DNA of 64,000 nt from Chitinophagaceae bacterium (GTDB lineage Bacteria > Bacteroidota > Bacteroidia > Chitinophagales > Chitinophagaceae): positions 356,584 to 420,583 of the forward strand of contig JADJOC010000003.1 in NCBI GenBank assembly GCA_016713965.1, given 5' to 3'. This document shows, piece by piece, positions 45,913 to 56,269 of this stretch. Numbering within the stretch: position 1 is the stretch's first letter; the number at the start of each line of letters is the position of its first letter. The notes beneath the pieces were generated by a model. The model saw only the letters and a list, made by a program, of their open reading frames with translations, made no database searches and had not been told where the DNA came from. The position numbers and the translations under genes are program-made.

Positions 45913-46695
45913 ATGACTATTAATTTTTATAAATACCAGGGTACAGGAAATGATTTTGTTATAATGGATAACAGGACAAATATCTATAATTCATTAACAG
46001 TCTTGCAAATAAAACATATTTGCGACAGGCATTTTGGTATAGGCGCTGATGGATTAATGCTGCTGCAACTGAAAGAGGGTTATGATTTTGAAATGCTGTA
46101 TTATAATGCAGACGGACAGCTAAGCACCATGTGCGGAAATGGTGGCAGGTGCATGGTAAAATTTGCCCACCAAATTGGCATTAATAAAGACAAATACCAT
46201 TTTATTGCAATTGATGGAGAGCACACAGCCGAAATAGAAACAAATGGAAAAATAAAATTGCAAATGAAAGATGTAGATGCAATAGAAAAACATGGTAGCT
46301 ATTATATTTTAAACACCGGCTCGCCGCATTTTGTAAAATATGCAAACGATATTCTGAATATGGATGTATATGAAAAAGGTGCAGCAATAAGATACAGCAC
46401 CGATTTTAAAAAGGAAGGTATTAATGTAAACTTTGTTGAGATTTTAGGTGAAGAAAGTATTTATGTTCGTACCTATGAACGGGGCGTGGAAAATGAAACG
46501 CTAAGCTGCGGCACAGGCGTTACTGCTGCGGCATTGGTATCCGCCCATAATGATAATGGCTTTAACTGTATAACTGTAAACACCAAAGGCGGCCACCTGA
46601 GCGTAGAGTTTGAAAAAACAGGTGCTGATCATTTTAAAAATATCTGGTTGTGTGGCCCGGCTGAATTTGTATTTAAAGGAAATATTGAACTATAA
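45913..46695 (+). CDS. dapF: diaminopimelate epimerase
   Basis: This intact 260-residue PLP-independent racemase converts LL- to meso-diaminopimelate for peptidoglycan and lysine synthesis. The two catalytic Cys are visible: TMCGNGGRC (near residue 76) and ETLSCGTGVTAA (near 198). N-terminal YQGTGNDFVIMDN is the conserved first substrate-binding motif. All binding segments are present. It starts 5 bases after the phosphorylase gene and is followed by corA. Confidence 0.97.
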   Translation: MTINFYKYQGTGNDFVIMDNRTNIYNSLTVLQIKHICDRHFGIGADGLMLLQLKEGYDFEMLYYNADGQLSTMCGNGGRCMVKFAHQIGINKDKYHFIAIDGEHTAEIETNGKIKLQMKDVDAIEKHGSYYILNTGSPHFVKYANDILNMDVYEKGAAIRYSTDFKKEGINVNFVEILGEESIYVRTYERGVENETLSCGTGVTAAALVSAHNDNGFNCITVNTKGGHLSVEFEKTGADHFKNIWLCGPAEFVFKGNIEL

Positions 46696-46722
46696 ACAAA
46701 TAACCATCACTAACACAATCAC

Positions 46723-47661
46723 ATGATTCAATATTTTAAAATTATAGAACACCAAACTATAGAAATAGATACCCCTGAGGCAGGTTCGTGGGTAAATGTA
46801 TTGCCACCGCTTAAACAGGAAGAGTTTACTGAATTAAGTGAATCATTGGATATACCTATCGATTTTTTAAAAGATTCTCTGGATATCGATGAAAGAAGCC
46901 GGTATGAAGTAGATGATAATGTAAAACTGATTGTAATAAAAACACCTACGGAAAATAATTCTTTTAATGACAGCGATGCCTTTTTTATTACCATTCCTAT
47001 TTGCATAATACTTACGCACAATCAAATCGTTACCGTAAATTCTTTTGAAAATGAAGCCATAAAAAGTTTTTAAATTCATTTCAAAACAGGCACCCCGATA
47101 AAAAAAAACATGATGGTGCTAAAGATATTTGAAAAAGTAACTACAAATTTCCAGGGTTATCTAAAAGAGATCAATCAAAAAAGAAATACGCTTGAGCAAA
47201 AACTCTATGATGCTAACCGTAATGAGGAATTATTGCAATTGATGCGGATACAAAAAAGCCTCGTGTACATCATTACAGCCTTACGCAGCAATGAACTGCT
47301 GATGATGAAATTATCCAGGACTAATATTTTACAACTAACCGATGATGAAAAAGATTTTTAGATGATTTGGTAGTAGAAACCTCACAGGCATTGGAGATGG
47401 CAAATACCTATACCAATATCCTGAGCAGCTCACTTGATGCATTTGCAAGTATAATCAGCAATAATCAAAATCATGTTTTAAAAAAGATTAAGTACACTCA
47501 CCATTTTTTTAAGTGTGCCGGTTTTGATTGCCAGTATTTATGGCATGAACGTGCCCATCCCCTATAAAGACACTCATTATGCATTCTGGGTACCGGTATC
47601 CTTATCCTTAATCATCCTTATCATCGTTGTGTGGAGTTATTGGAAAAGAATAAAAAAGTAA
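46723..47661 (+). CDS. corA: CorA-family Mg2+/divalent cation transporter, frameshifted
   Basis: About 313 residues in pieces 46723-47073, 47110-47361 and 47367-47567 plus a tail. Family features: an N-terminal soluble domain with LDIDERSRYEVDDNVKLIVI, the long stalk helix (SLVYIITALRSNELLMMKL), and, after correcting the last frame, LIASIYGMNVPIP with the pore GMN signature, a second membrane helix and the basic end YWKRIKK (stop 47659-47661). Breaks are near 47065, 47362 and 47500, mostly in A or T runs. Ion import at the inner membrane is expected. Confidence 0.9.
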
Positions 47662-47663
47662 GC

Positions 47664-48119
47664 ATGTTTAATATCAGGGTGTACGGCATTTTAATTAATG
47701 AGCACAAACAAATTTTGGTTAGCGATGAATATATCAGGGATAATTATTACACCAAATTTCCTGGTGGTGGGCTTGAATTCGGAGAGGGCACAAGAGAATG
47801 CCTGCAAAGAGAATTTATGGAAGAGATAAACTTACGTGTAAGCGTAGGCGAACATATTTATACAACTGATTTTTTTCAGTTAAGCGCTTTTAATCCCAGC
47901 CACCAGATTGTTTCTATTTATTATATTGTCCATCCGTTGGAAGAAATAAAAGCTACAATAAAAACAATTCCTTTTGATTTTAAAGATCAATTGTCTGATT
48001 TTACTAAAAAAAAACAAATAGAAACCATACGCTTTATAGGTTGGGGAGAATTTACAGAAGAAAGTGTAACATTACCAATTGATAAAATAGTAGCAAAGAT
48101 GGTAAAAGCAAAATTTTAA
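47664..48119 (+). CDS. NUDIX hydrolase
   Basis: This protein of about 151 residues starts at ATG 47664, just after the corA stop; the longer frame from 47631 overlaps corA and is not preferred. The Nudix box GGGLEFGEGTRECLQREFME followed by EI is complete with the catalytic Glu residues. N-terminal VYGILINEHKQILVSDEY is typical of a nucleotide-sugar or (d)NTP pyrophosphatase. The substrate is not identifiable. The next DNA (48121-48269) is two dispersed repeats. Confidence 0.9.
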   Translation: MFNIRVYGILINEHKQILVSDEYIRDNYYTKFPGGGLEFGEGTRECLQREFMEEINLRVSVGEHIYTTDFFQLSAFNPSHQIVSIYYIVHPLEEIKATIKTIPFDFKDQLSDFTKKKQIETIRFIGWGEFTEESVTLPIDKIVAKMVKAKF

Positions 48120-48127
48120 TTTTGTTT

Positions 48128-48195
48128 CCAGCTTTTGTTCCCTGATTTAGCTTTTGTTGTGTCACTCACTTGTACAGTTGTAACCCTATTCATCT
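48128..48195. repeat. dispersed repeat R3, copy
   Basis: TTGTTCCCTGATTTAGCTTT, then TTGTGTCACTCACTTGTACA and TGTAACCCTATTCATC. The middle block recurs, inverted, at 8043-8090; the outer blocks recur at 30026-30113. Confidence 0.7.
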
Positions 48196-48206
48196 TTTTT
48201 ATTTTA

Positions 48207-48278
48207 CCGCGAAGGTGCCAAGACGCAGAGTTATTAAATTATTTTCTCAGCGTCACCCCGTCTCTGCGGTTAATCTTT
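48207..48278. repeat. dispersed repeat ACCGCGAAG/GCAGAG family, decayed copy
   Basis: ACCGCGAAGGTGCCAAGACG then CAGAG at the left and CCCGTCTCTGCGGTTA at the right are the arms of the same palindromic family as 55027-55089. It lies over the end of truB, whose stop is at 48270. Confidence 0.65.
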
Positions 48279-49034
48279 CAAACTTTCTAAAAACTCATTT
48301 ACGCCTTTAGCCTCCTCTACTTTAAATTCACCTATTCTTGTACGTCGCAATTCACTTAAATATCCTCCACAACCTATTTCTGCTCCGAAATCATTTGCCA
48401 AACTTCGTATATACGTTCCAGTAGAGCATACAACTTTAAAATAAACAACAGGTAAATCTATCTTTGTAATTGCAAATTCTTTTATAAAAATTTTCCTTGC
48501 TTCTATTTCAACTTCTTCCCCCCTTCTTGCCAGTTCATACAAAGCAGTTCCATTTTTTTTAATGGCAGAATAAACAGGCGGCTTCTGTAAAATTTCCCCA
48601 ATAAATCGTTGAGTTGCATTTTTTATTTGGTCTTCAGTGATATTCTTACAATCTTTTTTATTTACAGGCTCACTCTCCAAATCATATGTAGGTGTAACAG
48701 CACCTAAAGTAAAAGTACCCATGTACTCTTTTTCCTGCGCCATATATTCATTAATCTTTTTGGTGAATTTACCGGTACAAAGGATTAGTAATCCTGTAGC
48801 CAAAGGATCAAGCGTACCTGCATGACCAACTTTTTTTATCCGCATAGCACCCCGGATTTTTCTCACTACATCAAAAGAAGTCCAGTGCAAAGGTTTATCA
48901 ATTAAAATCACTTTGCCTTCTTCGTAAGCTTGGCGGCTTGCTTCAGGTATTATAACGGTTGATACCGCATTATTCTGCTGATCGTTATCAATTTTTTCTG
49001 CATTTTTATGCCGGTATGTAATCTTTTTGGCCAC
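48270..49034 (-). CDS. truB: tRNA pseudouridine-55 synthase
   Basis: This 254-residue enzyme isomerises U55 of tRNAs in the cytoplasm. The core starts at about residue 35 with GKVILIDKPLHWTSFDVV, followed by VGHAGTLDPLATGLLI with the catalytic Asp, then KEYMGTFTLG and a C-terminal CSTGTYIRSLANDFG. An N-terminal extension of about 35 residues (KITYRHKNAEKID) is Lys/Asn-rich and not part of the fold. Intact. Confidence 0.96.
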   Translation of the reverse strand: MAKKITYRHKNAEKIDNDQQNNAVSTVIIPEASRQAYEEGKVILIDKPLHWTSFDVVRKIRGAMRIKKVGHAGTLDPLATGLLILCTGKFTKKINEYMAQEKEYMGTFTLGAVTPTYDLESEPVNKKDCKNITEDQIKNATQRFIGEILQKPPVYSAIKKNGTALYELARRGEEVEIEARKIFIKEFAITKIDLPVVYFKVVCSTGTYIRSLANDFGAEIGCGGYLSELRRTRIGEFKVEEAKGVNEFLESLKD

Positions 49035-49185
49035 TTAATTTTTTACAAATGTAACAAATGCCTGAATTGCTGTTTAAAAAGTAATCAAATCGTCATTACT
49101 TAGTAAATGTTAAACATTCTCTAACAGGAATACTATTAAATCTCCTACAATAACTTTTACGTAAGTTTACTGATATTATATAACT

Positions 49186-49833
49186 ATGATCAAGACAATA
49201 TTAATAACAGCTATTTCCTTTTTAGGACTAACTTCCTGCGCACAAAAAGATAATGACAATAAAATAAAGAATAATATGGATAAAGATATCATTAGCAACG
49301 GAACAACTGATACCGCAACTTTTGGCACCGGTTGTTTTTGGTGCACAGAAGCAATTTTTCAACAACTGGATGGGGTAATAAAAGTTACCAGCGGCTACAG
49401 TGGTGGACAGGTAAAAAACCCTACTTATAAAGAAGTGTGCGCAGGCACCACTGGGCATGCAGAATGTTTAAATATTGTATACGATCCTGCTAAAATTACT
49501 TTTGATGAATTGCTGGAAATATTCTGGCAAACACATGACCCTACTACATTAAACAGGCAGGGAGGAGATGTAGGTACGCAGTACAGAAGTGTAATTTTTT
49601 ATCATAATGATGAACAAAAAGCAAAATCAGAAAAATATAAAACCGAATTAGATAAAAGCGGGGCTTTTGAAAACCCAATCGTAACTACATTGGAACCTGC
49701 AGCCACTTTTTACCCTGCCGAAGATTACCACCAGAATTATTATAATAATAATGGCAGCCAGGGATATTGCCAGATGGTGATAAGGCCAAAAGTGGAAAAA
49801 TTTAAAAAAGTATTTAAGGATAAATTGAAGTAG
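49186..49833 (+). CDS. msrA: peptide-methionine (S)-S-oxide reductase, lipoprotein form
   Basis: This 215-residue enzyme repairs methionine sulfoxide. The signal ISFLGLTSCAQ with lipobox Cys makes it a predicted membrane-anchored periplasmic lipoprotein, unlike cytoplasmic MsrA. The catalytic motif GTGCFWCTEAIFQQLDGV starts near residue 46, and SGYSGGQVKNPTY, GHAECLNIVYDP, and FYPAEDYHQNYY are the usual substrate-binding segments. Located upstream of a region of two dispersed repeats. Intact. Confidence 0.96.
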   Translation: MIKTILITAISFLGLTSCAQKDNDNKIKNNMDKDIISNGTTDTATFGTGCFWCTEAIFQQLDGVIKVTSGYSGGQVKNPTYKEVCAGTTGHAECLNIVYDPAKITFDELLEIFWQTHDPTTLNRQGGDVGTQYRSVIFYHNDEQKAKSEKYKTELDKSGAFENPIVTTLEPAATFYPAEDYHQNYYNNNGSQGYCQMVIRPKVEKFKKVFKDKLK

Positions 49834-49839
49834 TGATAA

Positions 49840-49917
49840 TTTTACCGCGAAGGCGCCAAGGCGCAGAGAAATGCTAAAGTAGATTTTAGAGCTTTGCATC
49901 TCAGTATCTTTGCGCTA
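49840..49917. repeat. dispersed repeat ACCGCGAAG/GCAGAG family, copy
   Basis: ACCGCGAAGGCGCCAAGGCG then CAGAG at the left and TCAGTATCTTTGCGCTAAAA at the right; related to 48207-48278 and 55027-55089. It lies just after msrA. Confidence 0.65.
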
Positions 49918-49971
49918 AAAATAACCGCTTCAATAAAGCGCAATAGCAGTACTGCCGATGAACGGATTGTG

Positions 49972-50030
49972 ACCCCGCCTTCGGACGGGGCAGGCAGCAA
50001 CGATGATGCCATGAAAAACTGAAGCTGGTA
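49972..50030. repeat. dispersed repeats R3 fragment and 20-bp repeat copy 2
   Basis: GACCCCGCCTTCGGACGGGG (49972-49991) is the inverse of the GC-rich block at 30058-30078 with one mismatch, and ATGAAAAACTGAAGCTGGTA (50011-50030) is the inverse of 43097-43116. Confidence 0.65.
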
Positions 50031-50041
50031 TACAAAATCCT

Positions 50042-51742
50042 TTACTCCTTCTTCACCCTTCTTAACTCCAATAAATTTAAACTATTAGGATAAAAATTCT
50101 TAATATTTGTATGCACCAAATGTATAGCCATATCATACCACAACGGCACTATCGGTGCGTCGTTTATAATCTTCTGATCCATTTGCCGGTACAAATTGTA
50201 CCGTGCTGAATCGCTTTTTTCAGCTAACGCTTTTTCATAGAGATCATCAAAATTTTTATTGCTATACCGTGTATAATTAGGCGGTGCAGGATTTTTACTG
50301 TAAAAAACACTCAAATAATTTTCTGCATCAGGATAATCTGCAATCCAGCTGCCCCTGAAAAATAAAGCCTGCGATTTGGAAGTTTGTTCCAGCAATAAAC
50401 TTTTTTGCACTATTTCCACCTGTACATTAATACCGATTTGCCTGAGCTCGCTGGCAATATAACTGCCCAGGTCGCCATAAATAGGAATAGTTAGTAATTT
50501 TATAACAGGCAGGTTTTGCCATTAGTATAGCCAGCCTCAGCTAGTAATTGTTTTGCTTTTATTGCATCGTACTGATAACCTTTTACTAACGCAGCATCAA
50601 AGGAAGGAAGGCCGGCAGGAACAAACCCGCTTTCAGCAGCTGTACCAATAGAATTTCGCAAATACAACATCATCTTTTTCCTGTCAAAACCATAATTAAT
50701 TGCCTGGCGGATTTTTTTTAACCGCAACGGAGAATTTTTTAACAGGTCATTATTTTCATCTACTAAAATACCCAAATATTCAATATTAAGATATGGATGT
50801 TTATTCAATACAATTTTTTCCTGCCATTGTTTTTTTAAATTCCCTGATTTTGTCAGTATTTCATCTTTAAAAGATGGGTCGATGTCATCAATAAAATCCA
50901 GCCGCTTTTGCTGAAACTCTAAAAATTCAGTGGCTTTACTATTATAAAATGATACTTTTATTCCATCTAAGTAAGGCAAAGGTTTACCAGTGGAATCCTG
51001 TTCAAAATAATGTTTATTCTTTTTTAAAATAAGCGCCTGCCCTTCTTCCCACGCCACAAAGCTAAAAGGGCCGCTGCCAACGGGTGACGGCGAAAATCAT
51101 TTCCATATTTCTCCACTGCTTCTTTAGGAATGATGGAACAATACTGCATACTCAAAATTCCCAATATTGAATAAAACGGTTGAATTAATTTTAACTGGAA
51201 AGTAGAATCATCAATTGCTGAAAAAGGATTTGCAGTATCTACCCTGTTATTAAAAATCCATGCTCCCGGGCTGGCGGTATTTTTATCGATAATCCGGTTA
51301 AAACTATACACGACATCTTTTGCTGTCAGCCTTCTGCCCTTACCATTTTTAAAACATGCATCATCGCAAAAAAACGCATCATCTCTTAAATGAAACGTAA
51401 ACACTAAATTATCTGCTGATATATCCCAGCTTTTCGCAATAGAAGGTGCTATCTGCATATTGCTGTCTATCTCTACTAAAGTATTATACAATTGATGTAC
51501 GGCCCACATTACCTGCTTGTTTTTTGCAAATGCAGGATCCAACGAAGCCAGTCCGCTGCTTTCATTGTAATGAAATACTTTTTTTTCAGGATGCTGGTGT
51601 GAGGTGCAGGAAGAAAAAGAGTTGACAGGAATAAGATGACAGTTGATAGAAAATACAAGTAAGACTGGTTAGCCAGTGATTTATCTCTAAAAATTTTTAA
51701 TAATTTACTTTTTGCCAAACAATTATTTGTTGAACGGTTCAT
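50042..51742 (-). CDS. peptide/nickel-type ABC transporter substrate-binding lipoprotein, frameshifted
   Basis: About 560 residues of an SBP_bac_5 family protein in pieces 51509-51742, 51024-51542, 50500-51057 and 50042-50419. After a signal region, the corrected frame reads NSFSSCTSHQHPEKKVFHYN with a lipobox Cys. The family motifs follow: SLDPAFAKNKQVMWAVHQLY, APSIAKSWDISADNLVFTFH, GKGRRLTAKDVVYSFNRIID, KKIRQAINYGFDRKKM and APIVPLWYDMAIHL. It would bind oligopeptides in the periplasm. No permease or ATPase genes lie next to it, so it is an orphan binding protein. Breaks are near 51065, 50500 and 51590. Confidence 0.9.
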
Positions 51743-51800
51743 TAATAACACGAAAGAAAACTAAATTAGCAAATAAATTCCATCGCTTACAAATATTGAT

Positions 51801-53483
51801 ATGAAAAAAATAATAAAACTTGCTATACTTTCATCTTTCATCTTTCAACTCTCATCTCTTTACGCACAGCCGTTTACGCATGCCGATACCTTACGTGGAA
51901 GCATTGGCCCTGGCAGAGATTGGTGGGATGCAACCAAATATGATTTGCATGTAAAATTTAATTTAGAAGATAGTACAATAAGCGGGAAAAATATTATCTC
52001 TTTTACAAGGATAAAAAATGGTAATAATTTAATGCAGATCGATCTGCAAGAACCTATGATTATTGATAGCATTTTCGTTACCCACCCAAATATAGCTACT
52101 GGAAAAACCTATGGGCTAATAGATAATATTGAGGAAAAGGTAGATTTTAAAAAAGATGGGAATGCTTATTTCATTGAAGCCAATTTTATATCAACAGGTT
52201 TTCACCCTGAACTTACTATTTATTATCACGGTAAACCCCGCATTGCCAAACTTGCACCCTGGGATGGTGGCCTTGTATACAAAAAAGATAAAAATAATAA
52301 CCCATGGGTAAGCATTGCCTGCCAGGGATTGGGCGCCAGTGTATGGTATCCTTGCAAAGACCATCAAAGTGATGAACCAGACAGTGCCTCGATGCATTTC
52401 ACCTGCCCGGATACACTTACTGCTGTAAGCAATGGCCGCTTTAGTGGAAAAACTAACAACAATGACGGTACGGCCACTTATAACTGGGCAGTAATTTCAC
52501 CTATTAATAATTATAACATTATTCCATATATCGGTAAGTATGTAAATTTTAATGAAACGTACAAAGGTGAAAAGGGAAATTTGGATATGGATTACTGGGT
52601 ATTGGAAGAAAACCTTGAAAAAGCAAAAAAACAATTTATCGATGCACCACGTATGATGAAAGCTTTTGAACACTGGTTTGGCCCCTATCCATTTTATGAA
52701 GATGGATACAAATTGGTAGATGCGCCATATTTAGGCATGGAACATCAAAGCGCTGTTGCTTATGGCAATGGTTATAAAAATGGCTATTATGGCAAAGATT
52801 TATCAGGCAGCGGTTGGGGAGTGAAATGGGATTTTATCATTGTACCTGAAAATGGTCATGAATGGTTTGCCAATAATATTACCACAAAAGATATTGCTGA
52901 TATGTGGGTGCATGAAGGATTCACCGATTACAGCGAAACCTTATTTACAGAATATTATTATGGCAAAGAAGCTGCCAGCGAATATGTTATCGGGTTGCGT
53001 AAAAATATTGAAAATGATAAGCCAATTATAGGAAATTACGGGGTAAACAATGAAGGCAGCGGTGACATGTATTTTAAAGCCGGAAATATGATACATACTA
53101 TCAGGCAGGTAATTAATAATGATGAAAAATTCAGGCAAATATTAAGGGGCATGAATAAAACATTTTACCACCAAACTGTCACAAGCAAACAGGTAGAAGA
53201 TTATATCAGCAAACAATCCAACATTGATTTCAGCAAAGTGTTTGATCAATATTTAAGAACAATAAAAATCCCTACGCTTGAATATAAAATAGATAAATAT
53301 AAATTAAGTTACCGGTGGACAGACTGTGTAAAAGGGTTTAATATGCCGTTGAAAATTACTTTTAAAACCTCTCAATGGATAAAACCGACCGGAAAATGGA
53401 AAACGCTTAATTTATATCCTGAAAGTGATAATACTTTTGAAGTGGATAAAAATTTTTACATTAATACAAAAAAGGTAAATTAA
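51801..53483 (+). CDS. M1 family metallopeptidase with altered zinc motif
   Basis: This 560-residue exported protein has a signal peptide (1-22, ending LYAQ), an N-terminal beta domain (KYDLHVKFNLEDSTISGKNI), and the M1 catalytic domain with YLGMEHQSAVAYGNG, the variant of GxMEN usual in this bacterial group. The zinc motif should read HExxHEW, but here residues 349-354 are PENGHE: the first zinc-ligand His is Pro (CCT at 52845-52847). The second His (353), the third ligand Glu372 in HEGFTDYSE and the later Tyr region are intact. One base change from CAT would explain it. It may be catalytically weak, or the base may be an error. Confidence 0.9.
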   Translation: MKKIIKLAILSSFIFQLSSLYAQPFTHADTLRGSIGPGRDWWDATKYDLHVKFNLEDSTISGKNIISFTRIKNGNNLMQIDLQEPMIIDSIFVTHPNIATGKTYGLIDNIEEKVDFKKDGNAYFIEANFISTGFHPELTIYYHGKPRIAKLAPWDGGLVYKKDKNNNPWVSIACQGLGASVWYPCKDHQSDEPDSASMHFTCPDTLTAVSNGRFSGKTNNNDGTATYNWAVISPINNYNIIPYIGKYVNFNETYKGEKGNLDMDYWVLEENLEKAKKQFIDAPRMMKAFEHWFGPYPFYEDGYKLVDAPYLGMEHQSAVAYGNGYKNGYYGKDLSGSGWGVKWDFIIVPENGHEWFANNITTKDIADMWVHEGFTDYSETLFTEYYYGKEAASEYVIGLRKNIENDKPIIGNYGVNNEGSGDMYFKAGNMIHTIRQVINNDEKFRQILRGMNKTFYHQTVTSKQVEDYISKQSNIDFSKVFDQYLRTIKIPTLEYKIDKYKLSYRWTDCVKGFNMPLKITFKTSQWIKPTGKWKTLNLYPESDNTFEVDKNFYINTKKVN

Positions 53484-53503
53484 TTTAGCGGCAAATACGT
53501 AGT

Positions 53504-55018
53504 ATGTCTCAAATAAGAAGGCAAAGCATTATTTCTTCCATTTTAGTATATATCGGCTTTGCTTTAGGCTTTTTAAATACCTATTTGTTCACCAGGGAAG
53601 GAGGCTTTACAAAAGAGCAATACGGACTTACCAGCTTGTTTATCCAGGTGGCTACCTTAATGTTATCCCTGGCTACTTTTGGAATGCCCTCATTTATCTT
53701 TAAATTTTTTCCATATTACAAAGCTAATTTATCGCCTAAAAAAAATGACATGCTGTCCTGGGCATTGGCTATATCGATTATAGGTTTTTGCCTGCTTATT
53801 ATTGGTGGTTTTATTTTTAAAGATCTTGTAATCAGGAAATTTAGTAACGGATCTAAATATTTTGTTGATTATTACCAGTGGGTTTTCCCTTTTGGATTGG
53901 GCCTTACTTTATACACTGTGCTGGAAGCTTATAGCTGGCAAATAAGAAAAACCGTTTTGACTAATTTTTTGCGTGAAATACAATTCCGGTTATTTACCAC
54001 CATATTGATTTTGCTGTTTATGGCAGGCATTCTTACTTCTTTTGATACTTTTGTTAAACTATATTCTTTCACTTACCTGGGTATTGCCCTGATTCTTATT
54101 ATTTATTTAATCAGCACGAGGCAATTTTACCTTACGCTTAAACCAAGCATAGTATCCAAAAAATACTTTAAAAAAATTGTAACGCTTTGCAGCTTTGTAT
54201 ATGGCGGGGGCATCGTTTTTACTTTATCAGGTGTTTTTGATATTTTAGTTATTGCAGCGGCGCTGCCAAATGGATTGGCTTTTGCCGGCATATATGCATT
54301 GGCACCAAATATATCGAGCCTGATACAAGCACCGCAAAGAGGTATTATTTCTTCATCCATAGCAGCATTATCGCAAGCATGGAAAGATAAAGATTTAAAA
54401 AAAATCAACCGGATTTATCATGGATCATCTATCAACCAGATCATATTTTCCGTAGCTATTTTTGCATTGATATGGCTTAATTTTACAGATGGTGTTTTTA
54501 CTTTCAGGTTACAAAAAGATTACCTTGCCGCAGAACGTATTTTCTTTTTTATCGGGTTAATGCGGATTATAGATATGGGTACCGGAGTAAATGCACAAAT
54601 TATTGCCACTTCTACTTTTTGGAGATTTGATTTTTTTACAGGGGTAATTTTGGTGTGTATTACTTTGCCTTTTAACTATATGCTTACAAAAAATTTAGGC
54701 GCCATTGGGCCAGCCATTGCAAACCTCGTATCATTTTCTATTTATAATTTTATCCGCTATTTATACTTGTTGAAAAAGTTTAACATGCAGCCATTTAATG
54801 CAAAATCTTTATATACAATAATCTTAGGCATAGCAGCATATTATTTAGCTTACTTTCTTTTTCGCAACCAGCAGGGATTATTATGGATCATTTGCAGAAG
54901 CGCTACATTTTGCCTGGTATTCGGTACCGGTGTTTTGGTATTAAAACTATCTCCGGATATTTTACCGGTGTGGCAAACGATGATGAGAAAGTTTAGGATA
55001 AAAAATACAAGTACATAA
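53504..55018 (+). CDS. polysaccharide flippase / lipopolysaccharide exporter-like protein
   Basis: This intact 504-residue inner-membrane protein has about 12-14 hydrophobic segments and belongs to the MATE/Wzx-like oligosaccharide flippase group. Landmarks are the N-terminal RRQSIISSILVYIGFALGFL, the FVYGGGIVFTLSGVFDILVI segment and a long basic loop with IQAPQRGIISSSIAALSQAW. It would flip a lipid-linked glycan to the periplasm. It follows the M1 peptidase by 20 bases. A palindromic repeat directly after its stop probably serves as its terminator. Confidence 0.88.
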   Translation: MSQIRRQSIISSILVYIGFALGFLNTYLFTREGGFTKEQYGLTSLFIQVATLMLSLATFGMPSFIFKFFPYYKANLSPKKNDMLSWALAISIIGFCLLIIGGFIFKDLVIRKFSNGSKYFVDYYQWVFPFGLGLTLYTVLEAYSWQIRKTVLTNFLREIQFRLFTTILILLFMAGILTSFDTFVKLYSFTYLGIALILIIYLISTRQFYLTLKPSIVSKKYFKKIVTLCSFVYGGGIVFTLSGVFDILVIAAALPNGLAFAGIYALAPNISSLIQAPQRGIISSSIAALSQAWKDKDLKKINRIYHGSSINQIIFSVAIFALIWLNFTDGVFTFRLQKDYLAAERIFFFIGLMRIIDMGTGVNAQIIATSTFWRFDFFTGVILVCITLPFNYMLTKNLGAIGPAIANLVSFSIYNFIRYLYLLKKFNMQPFNAKSLYTIILGIAAYYLAYFLFRNQQGLLWIICRSATFCLVFGTGVLVLKLSPDILPVWQTMMRKFRIKNTST

Positions 55019-55026
55019 ACCTTTTC

Positions 55027-55089
55027 ACCGCAAAGACGCAGAGGCGCTAAGAACAGCATATAAACCTGGCGCCTCTGCGTCTTTGCGGT
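55027..55089. repeat. palindromic dispersed repeat with perfect 21-bp arms
   Basis: Arms at 55027-55047 and 55069-55089 are exactly complementary (left begins ACCGCAAAGACGCAGAGGCG). It lies between convergent genes, so it probably works as a bidirectional terminator. Decayed relatives lie at 48207-48278 and 49840-49917. Confidence 0.85.
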
Positions 55090-55095
55090 TATACT

Positions 55096-56269
55096 TTAAT
55101 AAATAATTTCTTCATCTCCTGCGTTTATTATCAATTCTTTTTTATCGCTTGCCTCTACCCTGCCAATAATTTGCGCATCAATATTAAATTTAGCAGATGT
55201 TTCAATAAAAATATCATCATCCTGCGGAGCACAATAAATTTCCATGCGGCAGCCCATATTAAACACTTCATACATTTCCTTATTGTTGCTGCCGCTATTT
55301 TCCTTAATTATATTAAAAATTTCCGGGGATGGAAACAGGTTATCTTTTATAATTTTAAAATTACCCGGTAAATATTTCATACACTTTGTTTGCCCGCCAC
55401 CACTGCAATGTATCAATCCATGAATTTTATCAAAATGGTTTTGTAATAATTCTTTCATCACGGGTGCGTAAGTACGTGTAGGACTTAATAAAAGTTTTCC
55501 CACGGTTGTTTCCATGCCATTGGACAGTTTGGCAGCATCTGCTAATCTATGTTTACCGATATATACTACATTACTATCCAATACAGGATCAAAACTTTCC
55601 CTGAAATTATCCGCATAAAATTTGTTCAATACATCGTGCCTTGCACTTGTAAGCCCGTTGCTGCCAATGCCACTGTTGTACTCCGTTTCATAAGATGCCT
55701 GGCCATAGCCGATTAACCCTTACTATTACATCACCTGCAATAATTTTTTGGTTGGTGATAATTTTGTCTTTAGGCCACCGTGAAGCCATTGTACCATTTA
55801 CAGCTATTGTTCTTACCACATCTCCCACATCTGCTGTTTCGCCACCCAGGTAATGAATATTTACACCAAATTTTTGCAACCGGGCAAACAAGTCCTGCGA
55901 ACCATTAATAATTTCATGCAATACTTCACCTGGTATCATACTTTTGTTCCGGTCAATTGTAGAATTAAATATTATTTCATCATAAATACCTACACAAAGC
56001 AAATCATCAAGGTTCATTACAACAGCATCTTGCGCAATGCCACTCCATACTGACAAATCACCCGTTTCTTTCCAATACAAATAAGCTAATATACTTTTAG
56101 TGCCTGCCCCATCAGCATGCATTACATTTACAAAATCATCATCCTTAGTAAAAAAATCAGGATAAATTTTACAAAATGCATAAGGAAATAACCCCTGGTT
56201 TAAATTTTTTACTGCAGCGTGTACTTCTTCTTTTTGGGCAGATACGCCCCTTTTTTTGTATAATGACAT
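55096..56269 (-). CDS. purM: phosphoribosylformylglycinamidine cyclo-ligase (AIR synthase-related), frameshifted
   Basis: About 390 residues in pieces 55688-56269 and 55096-55629, joined near 55690. The PurM-type fold is seen in VMHADGAGTKSILAYLYWKE, SGIAQDAVVMNLDDLLCVG, and LGGETADVGDVVRT; the corrected middle reads GIGSNGLTSARHDVLNKFY. The second half has SGGGQTKCMKYLPGNFKII and GCRMEIYCAPQD. It closes the imidazole ring in purine synthesis in this phylum. The start at 56269 (MSLYKKRGVS) is chosen over 56311, since the added residues are not family-like. ribF is divergent from it, 83 bases away. Confidence 0.9.
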
